Of a stretch of 44,636 bases of DNA, positions 17,012-24,803 are shown one piece after another. The notes below the pieces were generated by a model that was given only the letters and a program-made list of their open reading frames with translations, searched no databases and was not told the DNA's origin. This DNA comes from Oscillospiraceae bacterium (GTDB lineage Bacteria > Bacillota > Clostridia > Oscillospirales > Ruminococcaceae): positions 1-44,636 of the forward strand of contig JAGAJF010000016.1 of the NCBI GenBank assembly GCA_017829005.1. Reading direction: 5' to 3'. The position numbers and the translations under genes are program-made. Position 1 is the first letter of the stretch; every line of letters starts with the position of its first letter.

Positions 17012-17187
17012 GTGGATTTTTTCGGGAATTTCCTTGTGGATAATGTCAAAAATATTGCATATCAGCCATTATATATAGTACAGTCTGCACATTCAGAGGA
17101 ATTTGTTACCAAATATTACAAAAATTGATTTTTTAATCCTATGTGAGTAATATGATATTTGGAAAAATTATCGGGAGGTTTATTATT

Positions 17188-18009
17188 ATGTCAGAAAAAT
17201 CCATTCAGCGCACCTCGGGAAACCGAAAGCTATATTCCCTTGTTATAGTTGGTCTTATGGCTGCGCTCGTATATGCAGGAAATTATTTGCAGATAAAGAT
17301 ACCAAACGGCACACTCGTTACAAGAATACATCTCGGAAATTCTATGTGCCTGCTTGCAGGTCTTCTTTTCGGCAGACTTACAGGCGGTCTTGCTTCGGGT
17401 ATCGGTGCAGCGCTTTACGACCTTTTTGACCCCGTATATATCGTATCTGCGCCCTACACCTTTTTCTCCAAATTTGCAATGGGCTTTACCGCAGGTCATC
17501 TGAGAAAGCATGGAGTTACAAATGAAAAAACCTCTGTTGTTCTCGGCGCTGTGGCAGGTCAGCTTGTGTACATCGTTCTGTATCTTCTCAAGACCTTTAT
17601 CAGCCAGATACTTTTAGGCGAGCCTGCTTCTGTGGCACTGAAGCTCACAAGCGTTAATGCGGTAACATCGACCATCAACGGCGTGCTTGCCTGCGTTATA
17701 GCCATACCCCTTTACTTTGCCCTTTCAAAGGCACTTGCTCACACGGGCATTGCTCCCTTTATCACAGAAAAGGAAGAAAGCAAGGGCTGGCTCAATCCCC
17801 TTACCGCATTGCTTACCGCTTTTGCAGTCGTTGTGACCGCTCTTTACACCATCAACCTTGCAAACACCCACAAGCTTGAAAAGAAGCAGGCAGAAAAGGA
17901 AGCGGCTTATGCGGCTCAGATAGACGATCTCCGGTATCAGATAGATTACCTTAAATCATATCTCGAGGTGGAGATACCCGAGAGGGAAGAAGCTGCGGAA
18001 ACAGAGTGA
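17188..18009 (+). CDS. ECF transporter S component-like membrane protein with coiled-coil tail
   Basis: 273 residues from ATG at 17188, chosen because GGGAGG lies 9 nt upstream; the in-frame GTG at 17143 has none. Six membrane segments are visible between about 15 and 225 (LYSLVIVGLMAALVYAGNYL, CLLAGLLFGRLTGGLASGIGAALYDLF, VVLGAVAGQLVYIVLYLL, STINGVLACVIAIPLYFAL, LTALLTAFAVVVTALYTINL). The N-terminal VIVGLMAALVYAGNYLQI and VTRIHLGNSMCLLAGLLFG read as an energy-coupling-factor S component (PF07155-like), which binds a vitamin or cofactor precursor. Odd: a charged coiled-coil tail (about 225-273, KLEKKQAEKEAAYAAQIDDL...) not usual for S components. No EcfA/T genes nearby, so it would share a common module. 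No riboswitch of a known class is recognisable in 17012-17187, so the ligand is open. Confidence 0.75.
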   Translation: MSEKSIQRTSGNRKLYSLVIVGLMAALVYAGNYLQIKIPNGTLVTRIHLGNSMCLLAGLLFGRLTGGLASGIGAALYDLFDPVYIVSAPYTFFSKFAMGFTAGHLRKHGVTNEKTSVVLGAVAGQLVYIVLYLLKTFISQILLGEPASVALKLTSVNAVTSTINGVLACVIAIPLYFALSKALAHTGIAPFITEKEESKGWLNPLTALLTAFAVVVTALYTINLANTHKLEKKQAEKEAAYAAQIDDLRYQIDYLKSYLEVEIPEREEAAETE

Positions 18010-18021
18010 TCCATATACATC

Positions 18022-18054
18022 AAAACGGCTGAACTGCATAAGTCCAGCCGTTTT
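18022..18054. terminator. Bidirectional terminator between the ECF gene and the lipoprotein operon
   Basis: AAAACGGCTG (18022-18031) pairs with CAGCCGTTTT (18045-18054), with extra ACT/AGT pairing inside. T-runs follow on the plus strand and T4 on the minus strand. Confidence 0.8.
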
Positions 18055-18058
18055 TCTT

Positions 18059-18652
18059 TTATAACTTCACTTCTATTCTAAGCACTTTATCATCTTTCAG
18101 TACAACGGTCATAAATTCGTCTCCGCTTTTGCTGTCATTATAGCTGTAAATTTTCTGCATATCACCGTTTTCCGTTATCATATCCGGCTCTCCGAAGGCT
18201 TTTATCATATCGTCTGACGACGAACCTCTCTTTATGCCGTTTACGGAACAATGCTCATTGGAAAACATAATTTCTGTCATAGGATCGTCAGCGGTGAGCT
18301 GAGATATATCCTTGCCGAATTTGACCTGAGCATAGATAGTTCCAAGCAAGACAGCGTTTGAATCGGAATCGTCCTCAAGGAAGTATGCTCTGTCATTTTC
18401 TTCCTCACCGCTGCACATAATATCGGTCAGACTTACTCCCGCCCCCAGACTTCTGAGCGTAAGCGGATATTCAAGCTGAATATCTTCGATATAGGACACG
18501 CTCATAAGCTCCTCCGCCGTCCAGCCCCCCTCGGGAGAAGCGATAATTTTTTGCTGCTCCGGGGGGACAGTCTCCTTGATGGGAGGTATCTGTGCGCAGG
18601 CGGACAGGGTCAGAGCCGCAGCAATAAGTGGTATAAGCTTTTTCACCTTCAT
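18059..18652 (-). CDS. SmpA/OmlA-fold-like lipoprotein, second tandem copy
   Basis: 197 residues from ATG at 18652 (AAAGGAG 9 nt upstream); the frame is open 17 codons further but without signal. Signal peptide with lipobox LSAC (Cys18-19 region, MKVKKLIPLIAAALTLSAC), then Pro-rich linker and GGWTAEELMSVSYIEDIQLEYPLTLRSLG. The C-terminal half has GIKRGSSSDDMIKAFGEPDMI, IYSYND and MTVVLKDDKVLRIEV, the layout of small SmpA/OmlA/BLIP-like folds (G-x-S-x2-DM...FG.P...I.Y.Y...F...D.KV..I). It is paralogous to the gene 22 bp upstream and last in the gntR-ABC operon. Function unknown; a surface sensor or partner of the adjacent exporter is an inference. Confidence 0.75.
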   Translation of the reverse strand: MKVKKLIPLIAAALTLSACAQIPPIKETVPPEQQKIIASPEGGWTAEELMSVSYIEDIQLEYPLTLRSLGAGVSLTDIMCSGEEENDRAYFLEDDSDSNAVLLGTIYAQVKFGKDISQLTADDPMTEIMFSNEHCSVNGIKRGSSSDDMIKAFGEPDMITENGDMQKIYSYNDSKSGDEFMTVVLKDDKVLRIEVKL

Positions 18653-18674
18653 TGCAGTCTCTCCTTTCGGGTCA

Positions 18675-19259
18675 TCAAAGCAGAATCTCGGCAGACAGAA
18701 CAAGCTCTTCCGATTTTATCACATAAAGCTTCATCAGGTCTTTTCCCGTTTCACTGTCGGTATAGATGTAATGGGACATATTATCATTTGCGTCAACAAT
18801 GCTGTCGGGAGCTCCGAGAGCCTTTTCTATTTCGGATACGGGCGTATTGGCAGAAATGCCGTTTATGTTAAAAAACGTAGAGAGGATATATGATATTTTG
18901 CTGTCGGCATTTATATCTCTGCCCTCCGATTCAAAAAATATATATCCGTATGTCGCTTCTTCATATACTGCGCCGTTTTCTTTCATAAGCACATATTCGG
19001 GTCTGCCTTCATTTGCGCCTACAGTGTATGTAGAGCAGGAATATACGGGTCCCAGATCTCTGAGGGTCAAAGGATAGCACAGCTCTATCCCGTCAAAGTA
19101 TGTCACGCTCATAAGCTCCTCCGCTGTCCAACCGCCCTCGGGGGGAGCAACAGTCTTTTGCTGCTCCGTGGGAACAGGCTCCTTGACGGGAGGTATCTGT
19201 GCGCAGGCTGTAAGGCAGACTGCGGCAAGAAGCAGAGAGATAAGCTTTTTTATTTTCAT
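18675..19259 (-). CDS. SmpA/OmlA-fold-like lipoprotein, first tandem copy
   Basis: 194 residues. Lipobox LTAC after MKIKKLISLLLAAVC. The N-terminal 75 residues match the next gene almost residue for residue (CAQIPPVKEPVPTEQQK, PEGGWTAEELMSVTY), while the middle diverges; the C-terminal part has GISANTPVSEIEKALGAPDSI and SHYIYTDSETGKDLMKLYV, the same SmpA-like layout. DNA around 18530-18660 and 19130-19260 is also alike, so this is a tandem duplication. It follows the permease by 12 bp in the operon. Export and lipidation are seen from the signal; function is not known. Confidence 0.75.
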   Translation of the reverse strand: MKIKKLISLLLAAVCLTACAQIPPVKEPVPTEQQKTVAPPEGGWTAEELMSVTYFDGIELCYPLTLRDLGPVYSCSTYTVGANEGRPEYVLMKENGAVYEEATYGYIFFESEGRDINADSKISYILSTFFNINGISANTPVSEIEKALGAPDSIVDANDNMSHYIYTDSETGKDLMKLYVIKSEELVLSAEILL

Positions 19260-19271
19260 ATTACCGCCTCC

Positions 19272-20099
19272 TTATTCTCCCCTGATAGGTGCAGGCTTAA
19301 CGTTTGCACGGCGTACAAACAGCCACGCTATCACTCCGCATACAGCGGCGAATATAAACATCATAAACACTCCCTGAACACAGTTTCCCGCCATGCTTCC
19401 GTTAACGTGTGCCATTCCGAAAAGTCTGCCTACGCCATCGAAGAATTTGTTCAGTATCTCATCAAGATCAATGCCGCGCTTTTCAAGCATTATATTTGTA
19501 ATGGGATATCCGAAGAAGCAAATCACCAGAAGTATTACCGAAAAAATTATATTGCCTTTTTTAGGGAGCCTGTAAAATATTGCGGAAAATGCCATTCCCA
19601 CAGCAGCACAGAGGAAGCAAAGGAATGTGATCATTACGAAAAATCTTATTCTGACAACAAATGCGTTTTCGCCGTAAAACATATAAAATCTTCTTTCGCC
19701 GTATAACAGCTCAAGAAAAAAAACTGACATATCGCCTCCCGAAATGAGGCTGATGATCGGAGATAATACAGAAACAACAGCCGAGCAAACTGCCGAGCTT
19801 GTAAAAAATGACGCCATTGACGCAATAAGGGTAGTTGTTCGGGAAACGCCATTGGCGGCTCCTGTGTTCATAAATTCCTGTATGAAGATACAGCTGTAAA
19901 CGAAGAGCATAAAGCCTGCCATAAGGTCAAGTACGGATGAGCCTGCGTTTTCAAAAGAGAATTTGCCTTCTAAGCTGTAATTTATCAGTCCAACAAACAG
20001 AAGCATTGTGGCAACAGTCGCAAAAACGGATAACACAGGCATCAGGATAACCCTTCTGAGCTGATATTTATATGATGAAATAAAGCCTTGCTTTGACAT
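19272..20099 (-). CDS. ABC-2-like permease of the YtrA-type operon
   Basis: 275 residues with six hydrophobic segments (about 18-40, 58-75, 95-120, 150-175, 180-200, 240-262) and no binding-protein-type EAA loop, as in exporter-type ABC-2 permeases. Between helices 2 and 3 lies FIQEFMNTGAANGVSRTTTL, a typical short amphipathic coupling stretch of these permeases. It lies 19 bp after the ATPase gene, so the two form the transporter. Substrate unknown; in Bacillus, GntR(YtrA)-ABC systems respond to cell-wall antibiotics. Confidence 0.8.
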   Translation of the reverse strand: MSKQGFISSYKYQLRRVILMPVLSVFATVATMLLFVGLINYSLEGKFSFENAGSSVLDLMAGFMLFVYSCIFIQEFMNTGAANGVSRTTTLIASMASFFTSSAVCSAVVSVLSPIISLISGGDMSVFFLELLYGERRFYMFYGENAFVVRIRFFVMITFLCFLCAAVGMAFSAIFYRLPKKGNIIFSVILLVICFFGYPITNIMLEKRGIDLDEILNKFFDGVGRLFGMAHVNGSMAGNCVQGVFMMFIFAAVCGVIAWLFVRRANVKPAPIRGE

Positions 20100-20118
20100 A
20101 AAACAAACCGTCCTTTCA

Positions 20119-20970
20119 TTATGAATTTGTAAGATGTATGAAAAGAGTCTGGAGACTCAGAGGCTGAACCTCAAGCTCCGAGGGGATATCCGCCTGAGTA
20201 CGATTGCCCTTTATGTATGCGGTCTTGAGACCTCCGAGAGTTTCCTCGTTCATTACGTCCCTGCCCTTTGTAAATTCGTCTACAAGGCTTGCCCTGCCCG
20301 AAACGCTGTAGCCCATGGAGCGTATGGTCTCCGAGTCCTCGTCAAGAAGGAGCTTTCCGTCCTTGATGACCACAGCTCTTTCTATCATTCCTGCGGCTTC
20401 CTCGATAAGATGAGTGGATATGACAAATGTGGCAGGACGGGCGTTGTATTTTTCTATCGCCTGTCTGTAGAACATATCTCTGTGATTTGCGTCAAGTCCA
20501 AGAACAGGCTCGTCAAAGAATACCACCTGTGCATTGCAGGCAAGAGCGTTTATTATCTTTGCAACAGAGCGGTAGCCTGTGGACAGCTTCTGGAGCTTTG
20601 CTTTGGTGTTAAGCTTATATTCCTCGCTGAGCCTTAATGCATACTCCATATCATACTCGGGATAAAAGCAGGCGCCTGCTTTGAACATATCAATTACCTT
20701 GAGAGCAGGGGCATAGAGAAGATGCTCGCTCATCATATGAAGCTTGCCGAGAGCCTTGTCATTTTCACGGTTTGAGACCCCGTCAATGAGTATCTCGCCG
20801 CTATCAGCAAAGATGCGGTTGTTTATGATGTTCATCAGGGTGGATTTTCCTGCGCCGTTTCTGCCAAGGAGTCCGTAAATGCAGTTTTCCTGTAAGGTAA
20901 GCGTCACATCGCAGAGAGCCTGATTTTTACCGAAGCTTTTGGAAACGTTCTTTATTTCGATAACGCTCAT
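20119..20970 (-). CDS. ABC transporter ATP-binding protein
   Basis: 283 residues. Walker A GLLGRNGAGKST (about 34-45), Q-loop region replaced by HMMSEHLLYAP, signature LSTGYRS (LSGGQ-type, degenerate: Thr for Gly and Tyr for Gln), Walker B VVFFDEPVLGLD, H-loop VISTHLIEEA. The C-terminal about 70 residues after the NBD are typical of YtrB/YhcH-like exporters. Its start overlaps the gntR stop by 4 bp (ATGA), so they are translationally coupled. It powers the neighbouring permease. Confidence 0.93.
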   Translation of the reverse strand: MSVIEIKNVSKSFGKNQALCDVTLTLQENCIYGLLGRNGAGKSTLMNIINNRIFADSGEILIDGVSNRENDKALGKLHMMSEHLLYAPALKVIDMFKAGACFYPEYDMEYALRLSEEYKLNTKAKLQKLSTGYRSVAKIINALACNAQVVFFDEPVLGLDANHRDMFYRQAIEKYNARPATFVISTHLIEEAAGMIERAVVIKDGKLLLDEDSETIRSMGYSVSGRASLVDEFTKGRDVMNEETLGGLKTAYIKGNRTQADIPSELEVQPLSLQTLFIHLTNS

Positions 20971-21338
20971 TTTTCATCACTGCCTTTCTCTATCATATCG
21001 ACTATCTCGCTTTTGGTGATGTGGAGCTTTTCAGCCTCACCCAGAAGGGTTTTTACGAATTTCTCAAAAAATTCCTGCTTTCTTTCGCTGCGGAGCTTTT
21101 CCTCCGCACCCTTGCATACAAACATACCCAGACCCCTTTTCTTGTAGATTATCCCTTTGTCAACTAAAATGTTTACTCCCTTCAGTGCAGTTGCGGGATT
21201 TATTTTATACTGCGCCGAAATGTCGGTGGTAGAGGGTATCTGAGTTTCCTCGGGAAATGTTCCCGAAAGGATATTCTCCTCTATCCACTCCGCCATCTGC
21301 ACATATATAGGCTTTTCGCCGTCCAGATTAAGATACAT
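20967..21338 (-). CDS. GntR family regulator, YtrA subfamily
   Basis: 123 residues: N-terminal winged helix of GntR type (GEKPIYVQMAEWIEENILSGTFPEETQIPSTTDISAQYKINPATALKGVNILVDKGIIYKKRGLGMFV) followed by a short helical C-terminal region of about 45 residues, too small for the FadR/HutC effector domains and typical of the YtrA subfamily. SD AAGGAGGTG precedes ATG. It heads the operon with ATPase, permease and two lipoproteins. A 24-bp inverted repeat overlaps its promoter, so it most likely represses its own operon until an inducer, often a cell-envelope stress in this subfamily, releases it. Confidence 0.9.
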   Translation of the reverse strand: MYLNLDGEKPIYVQMAEWIEENILSGTFPEETQIPSTTDISAQYKINPATALKGVNILVDKGIIYKKRGLGMFVCKGAEEKLRSERKQEFFEKFVKTLLGEAEKLHITKSEIVDMIEKGSDEK

Positions 21339-21360
21339 TCAGGCACCTCCTTAGCTAATC

Positions 21361-21384
21361 GGTTAATTACTTGTGTAACTAACC
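21361..21384. promoter_or_regulatory. Operator of the GntR/YtrA-like regulator
   Basis: GGTTAATTAC (21361-21370), TTGT, GTAACTAACC (21375-21384): a 10-bp inverted repeat with one mismatch. It overlaps the -10 box (21382-21387) and the start of transcription of the gntR operon. Confidence 0.8.
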
Positions 21385-21410
21385 ATAGCACTATTACACC
21401 ACAATGTCAA
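21382..21410 (-). promoter_or_regulatory. Sigma-A promoter of the gntR-ABC-lipoprotein operon
   Basis: Minus strand TTGACA (21410-21405), 17-nt spacer, TATGGT (21387-21382). Confidence 0.75.
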
Positions 21411-21588
21411 TAGATGTTCATAATATTTGGCATTTATCACAAATAATGCACTAAATATTTATAAATAAATAGCAATGATAATGAATTGGCTGTTAAATAA
21501 ATGCGTGCAAAATCGGCTGTAATAAAGGAAAAATGCTCCGAAAGACAAAATTTTTCGCATATCATCGGGAATTATTCCGATTTTTTTC

Positions 21589-21617
21589 TTGACAAACGAA
21601 ATATTATGTGATATAAT
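21589..21617 (+). promoter_or_regulatory. Consensus sigma-A promoter of DAHP synthase gene
   Basis: TTGACA (21589-21594), 17-nt spacer, TATAAT (21612-21617). The leader is about 110 nt; no known riboswitch or T-box is recognised in it. The rest of the 21411-21588 stretch is AT-rich; it holds only a weak 5-bp hairpin with a T-run (21564-21587). Confidence 0.85.
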
Positions 21618-21733
21618 GTCAAAGTGGATATATCGTACTTTAAAGCAGTAAATTATTTCTGTGGTAGATATACATAAATTTTATAGTCCGCTCTATACAA
21701 AAACGGATAATATAAAGGAGTTTGTTTTTTGTT

Positions 21734-22765
21734 ATGATGAATATGGATTTTGTCAGAAAGCTGCCTATCCCTCAGGATATAAAGGCGCAGTTCCCCATTC
21801 CCGAAGAGGTAAAAAAGGTAAAGGCTGAGCGTGACGCCGAGATAGCAGATGTGTTCACAGGCAAGTCCGATAAGTTCCTGCTTATCATCGGTCCCTGCTC
21901 CGCCGACAGAGAGGACAGCGTTCTCGATTACGTAAACCGCCTTGCAAAGGTTCAGGACAAGGTCAAGGATAAGATACTCATAATCCCCAGAATTTACACC
22001 AACAAGCCCCGTACCACAGGTCAGGGCTATAAGGGTATGGTACATCAGCCCGACCCCACCAAATCCGAGGATATGCTTGAGGGACTTATCGCTATCAGAA
22101 AGCTCCACACAAGAGCGCTTACCGAAACAGGTCTTGCCTGCGCCGATGAAATGCTCTACCCCGAAAACCACAGATACCTTTCGGATATCCTTTCCTATGT
22201 TGCCATAGGCGCACGCTCTGTTGAAGACCAGCAGCACCGCCTTACCGCCAGCGGACTTACGATCCCCGTGGGTATGAAAAACCCCACAAGCGGCGATTAT
22301 TCCGTTATGCTCAATTCCATCATTGCCGCTCAGTCTCAGCACACCTTCCTCTACAGAGGCTGGGAAGCGCGCAGCAAGGGTAATCCCCTTACCCACGCCA
22401 TTCTCAGAGGCTATGTTGACAAGCACGGCAATTCTCACCCCAACTACCACTATGAGGATCTTGTACGTCTTTACGATATGTACAGCGCAAAGAACCTTGA
22501 AAATATGGCTGTTATCATTGATGCAAACCACGCAAACTCAGGCAAGCAGTATCTTGAGCAGATAAGGATATGCAATGAGGTCCTCCACAGCTGCCGCCAC
22601 AACAATGATATCAGAAGCATCGTCAAGGGCTTTATGATAGAAAGCTACATCGAGGACGGCTGCCAGAAGGTGGAAGAAGGCACCTACGGCAAGTCCATCA
22701 CCGACCCCTGCCTCGGCTGGGAAAAGTCGGAAAAGCTTATCTACAGCATTGCCGACCAGCTTTAA
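21734..22765 (+). CDS. aroF: 3-deoxy-7-phosphoheptulonate (DAHP) synthase, class I AroF/G/H type
   Basis: About 343 residues; condenses phosphoenolpyruvate and erythrose-4-phosphate, the first step to chorismate. Start: the first ATG at 21734, with AAGGAG 13 nt upstream (long); the in-frame TTG at 21722 would sit 1 nt from the SD. Seen: IIGPCSADREDSVLDYV (PEP/metal Cys in GPCS), IPRIYTNKPRTTGQGYKGM, IGARSVEDQQHR, PVGMKNPTSGD, DANHANSGKQ and MIESYIEDG, all signature blocks of the AroFGH class. There is no fused regulatory or chorismate mutase domain. The isozyme type (Tyr, Phe or Trp sensitive) cannot be told, so the symbol is generic. Monocistronic, with own promoter and terminator. Confidence 0.93.
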   Translation: MMNMDFVRKLPIPQDIKAQFPIPEEVKKVKAERDAEIADVFTGKSDKFLLIIGPCSADREDSVLDYVNRLAKVQDKVKDKILIIPRIYTNKPRTTGQGYKGMVHQPDPTKSEDMLEGLIAIRKLHTRALTETGLACADEMLYPENHRYLSDILSYVAIGARSVEDQQHRLTASGLTIPVGMKNPTSGDYSVMLNSIIAAQSQHTFLYRGWEARSKGNPLTHAILRGYVDKHGNSHPNYHYEDLVRLYDMYSAKNLENMAVIIDANHANSGKQYLEQIRICNEVLHSCRHNNDIRSIVKGFMIESYIEDGCQKVEEGTYGKSITDPCLGWEKSEKLIYSIADQL

Positions 22766-22795
22766 TATAATAATTCACAGAAAAATTTTCTGCCG

Positions 22796-22829
22796 CCCTG
22801 TCCGCTGTAATAACGGACAGGGTATTTTT
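22796..22829 (+). terminator. Intrinsic terminator after DAHP synthase
   Basis: 9-bp stem CCCTGTCCG (22796-22804) / CGGACAGGG (22814-22822), followed by TATTTTTG. Confidence 0.85.
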
Positions 22830-22899
22830 GTGTTTGTTTCGAAAACGTTTATTGATATATGTTGACTAACAGGCGGGTATTTATTTGTGAAAAATATAG

Positions 22900-22924
22900 A
22901 AAATTGTATATATTACACAATTTT
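22900..22924. promoter_or_regulatory. Inverted repeat next to the EAL gene promoter
   Basis: AAAATTGT (22900-22907) and ACAATTTT (22917-22924), perfect arms with a 9-nt spacer, end 2 bp before the -35 box. Candidate operator; the protein is unknown. Confidence 0.4.
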
Positions 22925-22926
22925 GC

Positions 22927-22955
22927 TTGAAATGCAATATAGAATATGTTATAAT
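22927..22955 (+). promoter_or_regulatory. Sigma-A promoter of the EAL gene
   Basis: TTGAAA (22927-22932), 17-nt spacer, TATAAT (22950-22955), about 26 nt leader before the ATG at 22988. Confidence 0.8.
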
Positions 22956-22987
22956 TAACACAGAATTATTACGCAGGCGGTGATAAA

Positions 22988-24658
22988 ATGAACATCGTGA
23001 ATGAGAGCGAAAAATATATGGACACAATAAAAAATATTTTCAGAAATGACGTGGAGACCGCTCATTTTCTCTGGAGATGCCGCGAAAGTACCGTGGTGTA
23101 TATGGGCGGCAGGCATATCATTGCCGATGATGCAGGAGATCCTTATGAATATATCCGCCGTAACGGGCTTATCGCGCCCGAATATCTCCCTGTGTTCGAT
23201 GTTTTCTGCAAAAGTGTGGAGGAGGGAATTTTTTCGGGCATAAGTCACGGCGAGCTTCCTCTGGACGTTAAAATGCGTTTCAATGACGATGAAGATTTCC
23301 GCTTCTGTCATATGTACAATCTTTTTCTCAGGGACAATGACAGCAGGATAACCGAGGTGCTTGTCAATATCCGTCCCTTTACCAAAAAAGAGGTTTTCGA
23401 CAGGCAGATTCTGGACAGCTTTTCCTCGGATAAAAATCCCGGTATATACGGAAATATAGTTGCCGAGCTTATAAAGAAAAATCCCGATAAAAATATCGCA
23501 TTCATTCAGTTTGACGTTGAAAGGTTCAAGCTTATAAACCAGAATTACGGCAGCGACATAGGCGATGAGCTGATTAGATTTTTTAACGATTCCATGCACG
23601 TTATCTGCAGCTCCGACCAGCCCTTCTGCCGCCTTACGGCAGACATTTTTATGGTAGTTACCTGCTTTGAGGATAAGCAGGATATACTGGAATTTATCCA
23701 CCGCATCGAGCTCAGGCTGGGCGGCTATAAGGGTATGGATTACCGCTTCATTTTCGGTGTTTCCGTTGTGGACGACAGAAGCAGGCAGACAAGATATTAC
23801 GGCGACCTTGCCGCTATGGCAAGGCAGTCCATAAAGGGCAATGCGCTTCAGAATATATGCTTCTACGAGGAGCGTATGATGACCGATATCCGCCGCAGGC
23901 AGATCATCGAAGAAGATATGCACAAGGCTGTTTTAAACGATGAATTTGCTATGTATCTCCAGCCCAAATACTGCATTTCCACAGGAAAGATAATCGGTGC
24001 AGAGGCGCTGGCAAGGTGGGTACATCCACAGAAGGGTCTCATATCCCCTGCCGAATTTGTTCCCGTGTTTGAAAAAAACGGCTTTATCGTCAAGCTTGAC
24101 AGGATAATCTGGGAAAAAGCCTGCTGCAAGATAAGAGACTGGATAGACAAGGGTGTTGAGCCAGTGCCCATCTCGGTCAATGTCTCACGGGAATATTTAA
24201 ACGGCAGCGAATCCATAAGGATACTCAAGGAGCTTGTTGCAAAGTATGATATCCCAATTGAGCTTTTAGAGCTTGAAATAACCGAATCGGTGGATTCGGA
24301 GGGTGTGGAAAGCATTGTCAAGCAGTTCAAGGACAACGGCTTCACTATGCTTATGGACGATTTCGGTTCGGGATATTCCTCTCTCAATATGCTAAAAACC
24401 ACCCAGTTTGACGTTCTGAAAATAGACCGAGGCTTCCTTTCGGAGTTTATGGAGTCGGACAGAGGTCGGAAGATAATTTCCCATACCATCTCAATGTCAA
24501 GAGATATCGGGCTTGATATCATCGCCGAGGGCGTTGAGACGGGAGATCAGGCAAAATTCCTGTATGAATGCGGCTGCAATGCCGCTCAGGGCTTTTACTA
24601 TTCAAAGCCTGTTCCCTGCGATGTTTTTGACAGCATTTTTATTAAATCATCCAAGTGA
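22988..24658 (+). CDS. c-di-GMP phosphodiesterase with degenerate GGDEF and intact EAL domain
   Basis: 556 residues, soluble: no membrane helix. Residues 1-130 form a PAS-like input region (YMGGRHIIADDAGDPYEYIRRNG...), 140-300 a GGDEF-fold domain in which the signature loop is CRLTADIFMVV (216-220 LTADI in place of GGDEF), so it should not make c-di-GMP but may bind GTP. Residues 310-550 are an EAL domain with GAEALARW (EAL at 339-341), ISVNVSREYL, ELEITES, LMDDFGSGYSS, KIDRGFL, IAEGVET and QGFYYSKP, all catalytic and metal residues present. It should hydrolyse c-di-GMP to pGpG. SD GGCGGTG close to ATG. It stands alone between terminators. It may be the counterpart of the GGDEF sensor at 38128. 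Confidence 0.92.
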   Translation: MNIVNESEKYMDTIKNIFRNDVETAHFLWRCRESTVVYMGGRHIIADDAGDPYEYIRRNGLIAPEYLPVFDVFCKSVEEGIFSGISHGELPLDVKMRFNDDEDFRFCHMYNLFLRDNDSRITEVLVNIRPFTKKEVFDRQILDSFSSDKNPGIYGNIVAELIKKNPDKNIAFIQFDVERFKLINQNYGSDIGDELIRFFNDSMHVICSSDQPFCRLTADIFMVVTCFEDKQDILEFIHRIELRLGGYKGMDYRFIFGVSVVDDRSRQTRYYGDLAAMARQSIKGNALQNICFYEERMMTDIRRRQIIEEDMHKAVLNDEFAMYLQPKYCISTGKIIGAEALARWVHPQKGLISPAEFVPVFEKNGFIVKLDRIIWEKACCKIRDWIDKGVEPVPISVNVSREYLNGSESIRILKELVAKYDIPIELLELEITESVDSEGVESIVKQFKDNGFTMLMDDFGSGYSSLNMLKTTQFDVLKIDRGFLSEFMESDRGRKIISHTISMSRDIGLDIIAEGVETGDQAKFLYECGCNAAQGFYYSKPVPCDVFDSIFIKSSK

Positions 24659-24663
24659 AATAT

Positions 24664-24699
24664 AAGCAAGTCCCAAGGCATTGCGGACTTGCTTTTTTT
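24664..24699 (+). terminator. Intrinsic terminator after the EAL gene
   Basis: 10-bp stem AAGCAAGTCC (24664-24673) / GGACTTGCTT (24685-24694) with a seven-T run. Confidence 0.9.
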
Positions 24700-24706
24700 A
24701 TAAAGA

Positions 24707-24722
24707 AGTGACAAATGTCACT
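24707..24722. promoter_or_regulatory. Perfect palindrome upstream of the giant membrane protein gene
   Basis: AGTGACA-AA-TGTCACT, 7-bp arms, perfect. It sits 22 bp before a weak -35 (TTGTCT 24744-24749), N18, TATAAT (24768-24773). Candidate regulator binding site. Confidence 0.45.
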
Positions 24723-24743
24723 CAGGGAATTACAAACGGCATA

Positions 24744-24773
24744 TTGTCTGACTGCATAAAAAAGTGGTATAAT
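24744..24773 (+). promoter_or_regulatory. Probable promoter of the giant membrane protein gene
   Basis: TTGTCT (24744-24749), 18-nt spacer, TATAAT (24768-24773); about 24 nt leader to the ATG at 24804. The -35 is poor, so an activator may be needed. Confidence 0.5.
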
Positions 24774-24803
24774 TTAGTCAAAGTTAATGCCGGAGGCGAT
24801 TTT

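Noticed and set aside
17012..17187. Riboswitch before the ECF S component
   Set aside because: No FMN, TPP, cobalamin or other core motif could be recognised; only AT-rich sequence.
21564..21587. Short hairpin with T-run before the DAHP synthase promoter
   Set aside because: Only a 5-bp stem and no plus-strand gene upstream to terminate.
24681..24803. N-terminal extension of the giant membrane protein from a TTG
   Set aside because: It overlaps the terminator of the previous gene and its promoter; a GGAGG is ideally placed for ATG 24804.
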